Shown: piece after piece, positions 44,200 to 54,868 of the stretch
Numbering within the stretch: position 1 is the stretch's first letter
Layout of the letters: each line of letters starts with the position of its first letter
DNA from: Bolinopsis microptera
Taxonomy: Eukaryota; Ctenophora; Tentaculata; Lobata; Bolinopsidae
Direction: 5' to 3'
Assembly: GCF_026151205.1 (NCBI RefSeq)
Contig: NC_087080.1
Location: 1,318,268 to 1,382,267, forward strand
Length of the DNA: 64,000 bases
Notes under the pieces: model-generated
What the model was told of the DNA's origin: nothing
Database searches by the model: none
What the model saw: the letters and a program-made list of their open reading frames with translations, nothing else
Program-made: the position numbers and the translations under genes

Positions 44200-45633
44200 C
44201 CCTGACCCTGACCCTGACCCTGACCCTGACCCTGACCCTGACCCTGACCCTGACCCTGACCCTGACCCTGACCCTGACCCTGACCCTGACCCTGACCCTG
44301 ACCCTGACCCTGACCCTGACCCTGACCCTGACCCTGACCCTGACCCTGACCCTGACCCTGACCCTGACCCTGACCCTGACCCTGACCCTGACCCTGACCC
44401 TGACCCTGACCCTGACCCTGACCCTGACCCTGACCCTGACCCTGACCCTGACCCTGACCCTGACCCTGACCCTGACCCTGACCCTGACCCTGACCCTGAC
44501 CCTGACCCTGACCCTGACCCTGACCCTGACCCTGACCCTGACCCTGACCCTGACCCTGACCCTGACCCTGACCCTGACCCTGACCCTGACCCTGACCCTG
44601 ACCCTGACCCTGACCCTGACCCTGACCCTGACCCTGACCCTGACCCTGACCCTGACCCTGACCCTGACCCTGACCCTGACCCTGACCCTGACCCTGACCC
44701 TGACCCTGACCCTGACCCTGACCCTGACCCTGACCCTGACCCTGACCCTGACCCTGACCCTGACCCTGACCCTGACCCTGACCCTGACCCTGACCCTGAC
44801 CCTGACCCTGACCCTGACCCTGACCCTGACCCTGACCCTGACCCTGACCCTGACCCTGACCCTGACCCTGACCCTGACCCTGACCCTGACCCTGACCCTG
44901 ACCCTGACCCTGACCCTGACCCTGACCCTGACCCTGACCCTGACCCTGACCCTGACCCTGACCCTGACCCTGACCCTGACCCTGACCCTGACCCTGACCC
45001 TGACCCTGACCCTGACCCTGACCCTGACCCTGACCCTGACCCTGACCCTGACCCTGACCCTGACCCTGACCCTGACCCTGACCCTGACCCTGACCCTGAC
45101 CCTGACCCTGACCCTGACCCTGACCCTGACCCTGACCCTGACCCTGACCCTGACCCTGACCCTGACCCTGACCCTGACCCTGACCCTGACCCTGACCCTG
45201 ACCCTGACCCTGACCCTGACCCTGACCCTGACCCTGACCCTGACCCTGACCCTGACCCTGACCCTGACCCTGACCCTGACCCTGACCCTGACCCTGACCC
45301 TGACCCTGACCCTGACCCTGACCCTGACCCTGACCCTGACCCTGACCCTGACCCTGACCCTGACCCTGACCCTGACCCTGACCCTGACCCTGACCCTGAC
45401 CCTGACCCTGACCCTGACCCTGACCCTGACCCTGACCCTGACCCTGACCCTGACCCTGACCCTGACCCTGACCCTGACCCTGACCCTGACCCTGACCCTG
45501 ACCCTGACCCTGACCCTGACCCTGACCCTGACCCTGACCCTGACCCTGACCCTGACCCTGACCCTGACCCTGACCCTGACCCTGACCCTGACCCTGACCC
45601 TGACCCTGACCCTGACCCCGACCCTGACCCTAA
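44200..45633. repeat. telomere-like hexamer array, 239 x CCCTGA
   Basis: Exactly 1434 bp, or 239 hexamers, of CCCTGA (TCAGGG on the other strand). The only deviations are one CCCCGA three units from the right end and a final CCCTAA, the canonical metazoan telomere hexamer. TCAGGG is a known variant of TTAGGG. The open frames of Gly-Ser or Arg-Val repeats on the minus strand are artefacts. Confidence 0.97.
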
Positions 45634-46510
45634 CATCAGTGACAACATTAATGTATAACACTGAGGAATGGATATTATTGGTGGAGTTTTAGAGATTATT
45701 AAGATCTAATTATCTGACTGTTAAGTGTTGTCATGGTAACTGAGAGGAAGACGTGTTGTAATTGTGATATTTAATGTGTCTTGCGATAGTCAAGTGTGAG
45801 GCTTTTAAGTTTTAAAATTATTAAATCTAAAAACTTAAAAAATTACATCATACATGAATTTTAAACCTCACTTATTACATTTTATAACTTATATATTATA
45901 TAATCCTACGGTAAACCTCAAACCTGGTAAGTTACCTCCAATAACTGCCTAAAAGCAATGACATTTATATAAAAGAGTTTGTAAAGCTCCTTTCCCAGTC
46001 ATGTTCAACATTATTATATAACAGTATATCTCAAAGCACGCTATACATCCAATCAGAGGGCCCCAATACGACCCAATACGAGCACGTGACGCTCTGGTTA
46101 GCCAATAGGAACACTCGAAATACGACCACGTGACTCATGTTAGCCAATAGGATCACTCGAAATTAGTACCGAGAAAGACGGTGTAAAGCTGTAAGCAGCA
46201 ACACTGCAAGTTAATATTGCGGGGTATTGTGTACTTTTTTATTTCTGATACTCTTTTACATTAAACTACTTTAGTGGTGATAAGTTTTACTTCGTTTAGT
46301 TTGTGAACAGTGCGGATGTTACTTAAGCTTATTTCAGTTGTATGAATCAAATTTTGTTATTTTAATTTTGTTCAATTGTATTTTTGTTGTTTTCTTGATA
46401 ATCAAAAGCTTCGAACAATGACTATCCGAAATATAAAATTTCAGTTTAGAAATGAAAAAATTAACCTTTTCAAATTTTAGGGAGAGGCTAAAATTAATGT
46501 AGTAATTTAT
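45634..46510. other. unique AT-rich region with a duplicated CCAAT/CACGTGAC block
   Basis: No gene is recognised. Near 46047-46165 a block containing CACGTGAC, (G)TTAGCCAATAGGA and CACTCGAAAT occurs twice. It combines a CCAAT box with a CACGTG motif, the same pair of sites as in the 41-bp array, but in a different sequence. Confidence 0.5.
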
Positions 46511-46511
46511 A

Positions 46512-46785
46512 GTTATACCAGATGTTACCATAGCAAAACGTTACCAGATGTTAACCCATAGCAACACGTTACCAGATGTTCCCATAGCAACACGTTACCA
46601 GATGTTACCATAGCAACACGTTACCAGATGTTACCATAGCAACACGTTACCAGATGTTACCATGGCAACACGTTACCAGATGTTACCATAGCAACACGTT
46701 ACCAGATGTTACCATAACAACACGTTACCAGATGTTACCATAGCAACACGTTACCAGATGTTACCATAGCAACACGTTACCAAAT
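46512..46785. repeat. 26-bp TTACCATAGCAACACGTTACCAGATG array
   Basis: About ten units of TTACCATAGCAACACG followed by TTACCAGATG, with minor changes (CATGGCAAC, CCCATAGC). It ends at the boundary of the MITE copy that follows. Confidence 0.92.
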
Positions 46786-46854
46786 GTATTGCGAGGTGAT
46801 TACACAGAACTGCAAACTGCTTGTAAATCATGTACCTTGGTCAAGGACACATTC

Positions 46855-47240
46855 TGATAGAACAGATCGAATATTTGATCTTCGAAATTATTCTAAAATC
46901 TTTTGAAACCGATATAAATCGATGTATTTTCGGACGCTTATTTCAAATCACCCTCCATGACATAGGGTTAAAATGCTCCCCTGACGAGATATTGGCGAAA
47001 AATTGTCTCGATCACGTGATATGACCGTATAAGGAAGTTGGTTTAATTTATCGTTAAGGTAACTGTTAGTGTTAGAGTTTCAGCATATGCTTTTGTTAAG
47101 GATTGGGTTAGGGTTAGGGTTTGGATCAGATTAGAGGGTTAGGGCTTCGAATAGTCGTTCAGGGCTAGCTAGAGAACGGGTTAAAAAAATCACGTAACAG
47201 TCGAGTGTATCTGTGTATAGTGATTCAATCACCATCCACA
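46855..47240 (+). mobile_element. telomere-motif MITE, copy C
   Basis: Same order of landmarks as copy A: GATCTTCGAAATTATTCTAAAA, ATAAATCGATGTATTTTCGGACG, CATGACATAGGGTTAAAATGCTCCCCTG, TCACGTGATATGACCGTATAAGG, then GGGTTAGGGTTAGGGTT and CACGTAACAGTCGAGTGTA. It is not interrupted. The left terminus is altered. Confidence 0.82.
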
Positions 47241-47345
47241 AATGTGCAGAAGTAGAGTTATCATAGTTACCATAGTTACCATTATAGTTACCATAGTTAC
47301 CATAGTCTAGATTAATCATTATTAGTATTATATGGTAAATAAGTT

Positions 47346-47655
47346 AAATCAATCCCCCAATCATGGTGACTAATAGTTAAGTTTACCCCCCAATCATGGT
47401 GACTAATAGTTAAGTTTACCCCCCAATCATGGTGACTAATAGTTAAGTTTACCCCCCAATCATGGTGACTAATAGTTAAGTTTACCCCCCAATCATGGTG
47501 ACTAATAGTTAAGTTTACCCCCCAATCATGGTGACTAATAGTTAAGTTTACCCCCCAATCATGGTGACTAATAGTTAAGTTTACCCCCAAATCATGGTGA
47601 CTAATAGTTAAGTTTACCCCCCAATCATGGTGACTAATAGTTAAGTTTACCCCCC
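47346..47655. repeat. 33-bp array (CCCCCCAATCATGGTGACTAATAG...)
   Basis: Nine units containing CCCCAATCATGGTGACTAAT and AGTTAAGTTTACC. The last C-run has grown to 13. A reverse open frame of seven identical 11-residue units arises from the length being a multiple of three. Confidence 0.93.
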
Positions 47656-48128
47656 CCCCCCCTAATTAGCTATTTAATGTGTACGTTATTCTTGATTTGT
47701 AACGTGAGCCACGTCTCAACGAAGGTCCACATTAATTTAGCATAATCAGTCTGTGAAAATGGTAGTAGTAGTAGTAGTAGTAACCATGACAACATCAGTC
47801 TGTGCAAATGGTGCTCTCGATCCACATCTAGTCTACAACAATTGTGGACAGAAGAATGGAATTAGTTTGAAATGTCTTTACATAAACCTTTACAGTTATT
47901 TGCGTTGTTAATCTCATTCCTTTAAATCGGCCAGTAATTTTTTCCTTTTCACCCTTTTGAAAAAAGGCAATAGTGAAAGGTTATGAATGGACGTTTTTGC
48001 AGAAAATCGTGGATTTTGGAGATTGCAGTAGGTGGGTTTGAACATGTCGTGGGTACTTCCGTATGTTACCATGCAACGAAAAAGTTGCGCGCGTGCGAGG
48101 ATTGCTTGCGGAGATGTGATGTATAGGG

Positions 48129-48502
48129 ATGATGATTAATCACTCTACACTCGACTGTCACGTGACTTTTTCAACCCGTTCTCTAGCTGGTCCTGTACGA
48201 CTATTCGAAACCCTAACCCTCTAATCTGATCCCGACCCTAACCCTAACCCAATCCTCAGCAAGAGCATATGCTGAAACCCTAACCCTAACGAGAAATTAA
48301 ACTAACTTCCTTATACGGTCATATCACGTGATCGAGACAGTTTTTCGCCAATATCTCGTCAGGGGAGCATTTTACCCTTATGTCATGGGGGGCGATTCGG
48401 AATCAACGTCCGAAAATACATCGATTGAAGTTGATTACAACTGTTGGGAGTCCTTTTAGAACAATCTCGAAGATCGACTGTAGAGTGATTTAGCACGCTC
48501 GG
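48129..48502 (-). mobile_element. telomere-motif MITE, copy D (uninterrupted)
   Basis: Reverse-complement copy with both ends: TTAATCACTCTACACTCGACTG at the left and CGACTGTAGAGTGATTTAGCACGCTCGG at the right. Inside are CCCTAACCCTAACCC and CGGTCATATCACGTGATCGAGAC. Its TTAATC junction shows the pre-insertion form of the target site used by the pogo-like element in copy A. Confidence 0.87.
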
Positions 48503-49440
48503 ATGTATAGATAGCCTGTGATCTATGAATGCGCGGCGCAACTGTGTTTTACTGTATACGATGTAATGTATAATATTAGGTTATAAGCCCAATTTGTCCG
48601 TGGCACGCGTAGTATATCCACCAGCGGGCTATATTTTGTCATCTGAGCACTCGCAGCCCGATGTTACAAGACACAGTGCGCGTCCAGCCCGCTTAAAATA
48701 CAGCACGCGAGCAGACGACACTTAACGTGACAAGTAAAAATACAGCCAATATAGCCCACATGAAATTTGTCCAGTAGCGATATATTTTTTTGTCCGGTAG
48801 GGCTGATGATACATCTCGTGAGCAGATGACATGAAATTTGAACACTGAACAGTGTTATTGATCCACACTTACACACTACACAGTACACTTTAATAGTTCC
48901 CACGGCAATATGTGGATGTAAAGAATGTATCAACTCTGAACTCTGAGCTGATCACCTTATATCACGCAGGTTGCCATGATTGGCTCATAATTAACACGTG
49001 ACACACTGTTACTATGGTTACCAAATTCGTGGAGACGTTAAGTCTAAGCCGGTGATATTTTTCAGTATCGATAATTGTTTTGTGTTTACCATTTTCAGTT
49101 CACTATTTCAGTTGATAAACCTTGAAATTTAGGCCGACATTTTACGTGTTATTCTATTGTGTTCCCGAAAGATATTTTGCCCTGTTTTTGTTTTGAAACT
49201 GCCATTTAAATTGATGTTATAAATTTGATCTTTAACTTTCATATTCAATGTCCATGATCAGACTGTGATCTCGAGCTCTCTGGGTTACTACTTTTGATTG
49301 TCCAGTCACTCAGTAGCTGCTACAGAAACTCTAGTAACTGGTTACCCGGGTAACACTGGTTACCCTGGTAACTGATAATGACAACTCACGTGGTAGTAGC
49401 AGCTGCTCTGTGGCGACTGGCGGTGCTTGTTCTGGTTCCA
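48503..49440. other. unique region without recognised gene
   Basis: No product recognised in any frame. The sequence ACATGAAATTTG recurs at 48759 and 48829. GTAACTGGTTACCCGGGTAACACTGGTTACC near 49334-49364 is palindromic. Confidence 0.45.
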
Positions 49441-49690
49441 GGGAGGGAGAGAGGTAGAGAAGTAGAGAGGGAGAGAAAGAGAGGGAGAGGAGGAGAGAGG
49501 GAGAGGAGGAGAGAGGGAGAGGAGGAGAGAGGGAGATGAGGAGAGAGGGAGATAAAGAGAGAGTGATAGAGGGAGAGAGGGAGGTAAGGAGAGTGGGAGA
49601 AGGAGAAAGGAAGATAGGGCGAGAGTGAGAGAGTGAGAGAGGGTGAGAAGGAGATAAGGAGATGAGGGAGAGAGGGAGAGAGGGCCTATA
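49440..49690 (+). repeat. polypurine GAGAGGGAGAGGAGGA tract
   Basis: About 250 bp of nearly pure purine on the plus strand, with units such as GAGAGGGAGAGGAGGA. Mirror-symmetric polypurine runs of this length can form triplex DNA. A minus-strand open frame of S, L and P arises from it. Confidence 0.9.
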
Positions 49691-49989
49691 TTTTGATCGT
49701 TTACAATAAAATTATATGTACATGAAACAATGAGCTGAAACATTGTTTGATAGCGGCCGGTTTTTCGTTCTATAGTCAGTCATTTTGGCCTGTTCTACAT
49801 CTTAAACTAAAAGCAACATGATTTTCTCGTAAAATTTCTGAAATCTTGTACATTAATTTGCTGTGATTGTTGGAAACTGAAGCTTCGTGATAAACGCCCA
49901 CTTGTGGATATATTACATTGTTGATATATTTGCATTTATAAAACTTAGTAAATGATCATCTAATTAGTGGCATTACAACTACACTTGAG

Positions 49990-50162
49990 AAGCGCCCGCT
50001 CATGGATATACACGATATCATTCCTCGCCATGAGGGCGGAACTATCGTATAGCACTCGGGCCCGTTGGGCCCTCCGTGCTATACGAAAATATCTCCGCCT
50101 CGGGCTGGCGCCCTCGTGGAGATATAAAATATTGCACGCGCACGCGCGTGCAATATTTAGTA
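49990..50162. other. four consecutive GC-rich hairpins
   Basis: Adjacent inverted repeats: CGCCCGCTCATGG with CCATGAGGGCG (49993-50038); TCGTATAGCACTCGGGCCC with GGGCCCTCCGTGCTATACGA (50045-50085); ATATCTCCGCCTCGGGC with CGCCCTCGTGGAGATAT (50089-50125); and AATATTGCACGCG with CGCGTGCAATATT (50127-50158). The surrounding DNA is AT-rich and unique. It could be a structured RNA gene, a compound DNA element or a remnant of one; I recognise none. Confidence 0.75.
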
Positions 50163-50517
50163 CTGCCCTCAAGGCTGCGGTGATATCTATATGTATTGAT
50201 GTGTACACGAGTATAGTTTACCTTTGCTTACAATTTAAGTTATTTGCTTTACAAGTTAAGTTCTTTGGCAATTGGATTGAATTTCAAGTGTTTCCTGTAC
50301 TTAATGCACAATTTATCAATATTATTATCATGAAGATTGAAGTGAGCTGATTGGAGCTTATATGTTATACTTAAGTTTATAGTAAATGTGAAATGGAAAC
50401 CTAGCGTCCGCCAAAACGAAACAACGGGCGCAATTCTTGTTAAAAGAATATTTTAGGGATTACTTGCACCATATTTTTTTCTAAATATAACGATACTACC
50501 ACTTCATAGTTCATATG

Positions 50518-50985
50518 GTAATCTAGTAACCTGGTAACCTGGTAACCTGGTAACCTGGTAACCTGATAACCTGGTAACCTGGTAACCTGGTAACCTGGTA
50601 ACCTGGTAACCTGGTAACCTGGTAACCTGGTAACCTGGTAACCTGGTAACCTGGTAACCTGGTAACCTGGTAACCTGGTAACCTGGTAACTTGTTAACCT
50701 GGTAACCTGGTAACCTGGTAACCTGGTAACCTGGTAACCTGGTAACCTGGTAACCTGGTAACTTGTTAACCTGGTAACCTGGTAACCTGGTAACCTGGTA
50801 ACTTGTTAACCTGGTAACCTGGTAACCTGGTAACTTGTTAACCTGGTAACCTGGTAACCTGGTAACCTGGTAACCTGGTAACCTGGTAACCTGATAACCT
50901 GGTAACTTGTTAACCTGGTAACCTGGTAACCTGGTAACCTGGTAACCTGGTAACTTGTTAACCTGGTAACCTGGTAACCTGACTA
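50518..50985. repeat. 8-bp GGTAACCT array with GTTAACCT variants
   Basis: About 58 units of GGTAACCT. Every few units one reads TTGTTAACC or GATAACCT, giving a loose higher-order period. It abuts the LINE fragment at 50986 directly. Confidence 0.93.
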
Positions 50986-51065
50986 AATCGCTGGTCAGCA
51001 GTTTAGGATGTCTGATGCAGTGTCCCGCCATTTTTAATCTCCTGCTTCGTAACTTATAATATATA
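50986..51065 (-). pseudogene. LINE reverse-transcriptase tail fragment
   Basis: The reverse strand reads YKLRSRRLKMAGHCIRHPKLL, then TSDLV. It matches the same C-terminal LINE segment seen at 60120-60200 (KLKLVGHCIRRPELL, IGDLV). The rest of the element is missing, and the fragment ends where the GGTAACCT array begins. Confidence 0.6.
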
Positions 51066-51176
51066 ACTTGTAATATATAACAAAGAAAACCCTCATTCGC
51101 AATGAACACATTTATAATAAAACCTGAACACTCAGCAGGGAGTGTCAACAACTGCAGAGCTCCATCCCTGCTGGAG

Positions 51177-51846
51177 TTACCATAGTTATCATAGTTACCA
51201 TAGTTACCATAGTTACCATATTTACCATATTTACCATATTTACCATAGTTACCATAGTTACCATAGTTACCATAGTTACCATAGTTACCATAGTTACCAT
51301 AGTTACCATAGTTACCATATTTACCATAGTTACCATAGTTACCATAATTACCATAGTTACCATAGTTACCATAGTTACCATAGTTACCATAGTTACCATA
51401 GTTACCATAGTTACCATAGTTACCATAGTTACCATAGTTACCATAGTTACCATATTTACCATATTTACCATAGTTACCATAGTTACCATAGTTACCATAG
51501 TCACCATAGTTACCATAGTTACCATAGTTACCATAGTTACCATAGTTACCATAGTCACCATAGTTACCATAGTTACCATAGTTACCATAGTTACCATAGT
51601 TACCATAGTTACCATAGTTACCATAGTTACCATAGTTACCATAGTTACCATAGTTACCATAGTTACCATAGTTACCATAGTTACCATAGTTACCATAGTT
51701 ACCATAGTTACCATAGTTACCTTAGTTACCATAGTTACCATAGTTACCATAGTTACCATAGTTACCATAGTTACCATTGTTACCATTGTTACCATAGTTA
51801 CCATAGTTACCATAGTTACCATAGTTACCATAGTTACCACTACCAC
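51177..51846. repeat. 9-bp AGTTACCAT array, about 74 units
   Basis: Nearly perfect AGTTACCAT units, with scattered ATTTACCAT, AGTCACCAT and TGTTACCAT variants. Open in several frames on both strands (His-Ser-Tyr or Met-Val-Thr repeats), which is an artefact. Confidence 0.95.
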
Positions 51847-51899
51847 CTTATCTTTCTATTTTGCGAGAACTATTGTAAAGCTGAGTGCATTGCGTGATC

Positions 51900-52625
51900 G
51901 AGCAAAACTTTGCCGGCTGGGATGTCCTTATTTGGTCAAATTATACCGCTTGCTAGATCGCTTGCGGTTCTCTAGAACCCGCGGTGATCATTTTATTTCT
52001 GTATTTTATTACAGGTCAGTTTTTTCGCGACAGTGAAAGGTTATAATGGTCTTTAATAACCGGCCATTACGTGAACAACTCGTTCAATCAGAGGATGGAT
52101 TATTTTGAGTGTTATTTTTGATCAATTGTCAGAATCATGAGACAGTTCTTACGTCAAATATAACGTTAAAGCTTTATTTTTCTCAACAGCTTTACTATTT
52201 TTATATCTATTGAAAGCAATTTTGAAAGATTTTATTTTTTGTTTGACTGCGCTACTATTTTTGAATTAAATTGCAAAAGGTTTTTATGGATGAAACTTTG
52301 CTTGTTGAAGCATTTTTATATTTGTTTAGGTATTTTTTATATTGCATATTGACGCGTAGTGGATGGTAATGGTTCAATTGGTTTCAAGCACAGGTCGCTC
52401 TCAAATCCAAAGATAAGCAGTGACCTTCGGTGCTTAAAGCCTCCACTAATTTATTTACCACTGATGTCGGTAGAGTTAGACTCTGCCGTAAAAAAAAATT
52501 GTTCTATCAACTAATTGTTTTTTAATTACTTTAAGGTCGGATATACTAGATTTAAATATATAATTGTTCTATCAAATAATTTTACTTACATATTTTTAAC
52601 ACACTAGTTAGAAGAACTTACAATG
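51900..52625. other. AT-rich region upstream of the acidic ORF
   Basis: No gene recognised. It may hold the promoter or an upstream intron of the ORF at 52628. An AG at 52608 (ACACACTAG) could be an acceptor, but this is not decisive. Confidence 0.4.
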
Positions 52626-52627
52626 AC

Positions 52628-54868
52628 ATGAGTTACAAGAGCCTTGGTAACCTGGACAGTTTGGACATGAGTTCCAGTAACCTAGGTAACCCTGACCCTA
52701 ACGAGGAGGTCCCTCCTCCCAGTCCTCCCCCACAATCTGGTTGCTTCACCTGTCTCGCCTGCAGCCTGGTCGGCAAGATAGACACGGAGCTGGCTGCTGT
52801 AAGACGGAGAATGTTCGTATCTTCTGAAGGGAGCTCCCCGGACCAAATGGATCCTCCTCCCCCGCGAGTGTTTACTTCAGAGACTTTAGATAGGAAGCTG
52901 CAGAGTCTGACCTCCAGTGAGCATTCCTCTGACACAGATAGTGAGGGTCCGTGTAATATCCAGGGTCTACTCAAGACCAGTGGAGGTGGTAGTAACCATG
53001 GCAACAGTGGAGGTAGTAGTAACCATGGCAACAGTGGAGGTGGTAGTAACCATGGCAACAGTGGAGGTGGATACCCCAGCAGGGATGGAGCACTGTCCGA
53101 CTATCTGCCAGATGATCATGACGTGTTTTCTCCTGTCCTGGTCAGAGAGTCTCCCTCTATCGTCATTGAGTTTATTGATGATACGAGGCTCATGAAGGAG
53201 ACAGTTGCGTCAGAAGGCTGTGAAATAAAGTCAAAGTCTTTGACCGATGACAACACACCATTAGAGGATATTGAAATAGTGGTTGATGATGTCGCAGAGA
53301 TCCATTCACATGAAGTAGATGGTCAAGGTGATGTAAGTTTGCAAAATAATGATGAGTCGGAGGATCAGATAAAACAGTTGGAAGATTTTTTCAACGGTTC
53401 GGATGGATCAGGAGATATGGTGACTGATGAAATACTTCAAGAAATTGCGGTTTCCCTGGATGAGGAAAAAGATAAAACTATCTCATTGGACAGTGATTTG
53501 CTTCAGTACATTGAACAGCAACTTCACAGGAACAGAGACACGGAGACTCCGTCTCAAGATCCAACAGAACCGTCTGAGATCTCCGAGATTCCAGAACCAA
53601 TTGAAACTGGGGTGATAGGGTTAGATGATGAGGCGAAAGGTTCGGATAATCAAGAGGAGGACGAGTATAAAGCATTTAGAGAGCGGGCTTCTGAGTTTCT
53701 TGTTAATGTCACGTGCACTTCTGTTGCTACGGAAACAAGACCATGTTCAACCATGGACGACTGTGGAACTGAGCAAATTCAAAGTGAAGTTTCAGATGGC
53801 AGTGTTGAAGAGGAACTCTTTGAAAGTTCAACTACATATTTTGATCAGGGCGTGGAAACAAGTCGATTGGAAAAAGGATTGTTCGATGATGAAATTGAAA
53901 ATTGTGATGAAGTTGAAACTGAAATGGACTTACGAGATACTAGAAATTCTCAATCGCCTGATACCAAAATTGCTCGCGAACTAACAAATGTAGTTTTGTC
54001 GAACGTAACCCAAGAAGATAATATTAACCATAGTAACCAAAAAGATCTTGATTCAGCTGTCGAGTGTGCCCAGGTAGAATCAGACGAAGTTTTATGTAAT
54101 TCAGCAGCTGATTCTTTAGCCCAGGTTTCAATTCATGAAGCTGCTAATATCGTTGTTTGCGAACCTATTGACTCTCCCATTCATGGTTCAACTGACGAAG
54201 CTGAATTTGATTCTCCGACAGAAGGAGATCCTTCTACTCAGATGATCACACAAAATGAAACATACGATTTATCAGGATTTGGTGAGCCTCTTGCAGACGA
54301 GATCTTGCAAAATGAAGCCGAGGAAGAGAATATGTTACCTGAATCACGACATCATCACCACGAACTTGACTCGGTGAACCCAAACAAAACTTCTGTCAAA
54401 ATGGACATACAGAGCGACGTTACTGTTGATGATAGTCAGATAATGGTAGATGGATCACAGTACCTTACAACTGGTCACGATGAAATAGAACCTGAATTAA
54501 TCTCCTCAGGTCCAATGTTCACCCCACCTGAAGAAGAAGAGAACTGTCCACTGCTGTCAAGTGAGGTAGTGGAGGTGAACGAGAAATGTAGAGAGTGGAT
54601 CAACTCAACTTCCTCCTGTGATGAGATATTTCACAGTTTTGAAACGAAGACAGACCGTGAGGACCAGGTGGAGACTGATGGTCGAGACATATCCCTGGAC
54701 ATGTTACATGAGAGAGCGAGGAACCTGGGAATAACAATAGAATTGGCAGGAGGATGTGGAGGGCGCAATGAGGAGAAGATCCAGAGCCCATCGAACTTGA
54801 GGAGAAATACGAGCCAAAGAAATATTAGAGCAAACTCCCGAGACGGACTATCATTGATCCAACGATAG
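52628..54868 (+). CDS. long acidic, disordered protein of unknown function (746 aa ORF)
   Basis: A single uninterrupted frame of 746 codons with no simple-repeat origin, so probably a real exon or an intronless gene. The N-terminus has NLDSLD/NLGNPD repeats, a proline run (PPPSPPP) and GCFTCLACSLVGKID. Residues about 117-148 hold four Gly/Ser-Asn-His-Gly units (GGGSNHGNS). The rest is strongly acidic and rich in S, E, D and T, with TDEILQEIAVSL and DLLQYIEQQL as possible amphipathic helices. The C-terminus has LDMLHERARNLGITIELAGG and RRNTSQRN. I recognise no family. A scaffold or adaptor role would fit such composition but is a guess. Coding-like sequence continues in other frames after the stop, so the 3' end may be frameshifted or mis-assembled. 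Confidence 0.65.
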   Translation: MSYKSLGNLDSLDMSSSNLGNPDPNEEVPPPSPPPQSGCFTCLACSLVGKIDTELAAVRRRMFVSSEGSSPDQMDPPPPRVFTSETLDRKLQSLTSSEHSSDTDSEGPCNIQGLLKTSGGGSNHGNSGGSSNHGNSGGGSNHGNSGGGYPSRDGALSDYLPDDHDVFSPVLVRESPSIVIEFIDDTRLMKETVASEGCEIKSKSLTDDNTPLEDIEIVVDDVAEIHSHEVDGQGDVSLQNNDESEDQIKQLEDFFNGSDGSGDMVTDEILQEIAVSLDEEKDKTISLDSDLLQYIEQQLHRNRDTETPSQDPTEPSEISEIPEPIETGVIGLDDEAKGSDNQEEDEYKAFRERASEFLVNVTCTSVATETRPCSTMDDCGTEQIQSEVSDGSVEEELFESSTTYFDQGVETSRLEKGLFDDEIENCDEVETEMDLRDTRNSQSPDTKIARELTNVVLSNVTQEDNINHSNQKDLDSAVECAQVESDEVLCNSAADSLAQVSIHEAANIVVCEPIDSPIHGSTDEAEFDSPTEGDPSTQMITQNETYDLSGFGEPLADEILQNEAEEENMLPESRHHHHELDSVNPNKTSVKMDIQSDVTVDDSQIMVDGSQYLTTGHDEIEPELISSGPMFTPPEEEENCPLLSSEVVEVNEKCREWINSTSSCDEIFHSFETKTDREDQVETDGRDISLDMLHERARNLGITIELAGGCGGRNEEKIQSPSNLRRNTSQRNIRANSRDGLSLIQR

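Noticed and set aside
44011-45661. Minus-strand open frames of 545 and 528 codons (Gly-Ser and Arg-Val repeats)
   Set aside because: They are translations of the CCCTGA hexamer array; a 6-bp unit without a stop is open in several frames at once.
47312-47590. Minus-strand frame of 11-residue repeats
   Set aside because: The 33-bp array is a multiple of three; it has no signal peptide, and stops flank it.
49360-49743. Leu/Ser/Pro-rich minus-strand frame
   Set aside because: Antisense of a polypurine tract.
50504-51151. 215-codon minus-strand frame with LPGYQVTR repeats
   Set aside because: It combines the GGTAACCT array with a short LINE tail; 8-bp units give a 24-bp codon period by arithmetic, not a protein.
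51142-51897. Open frames of His-Ser-Tyr and Met-Val-Thr repeats
   Set aside because: They arise from the 9-bp AGTTACCAT array and exist on both strands simultaneously.
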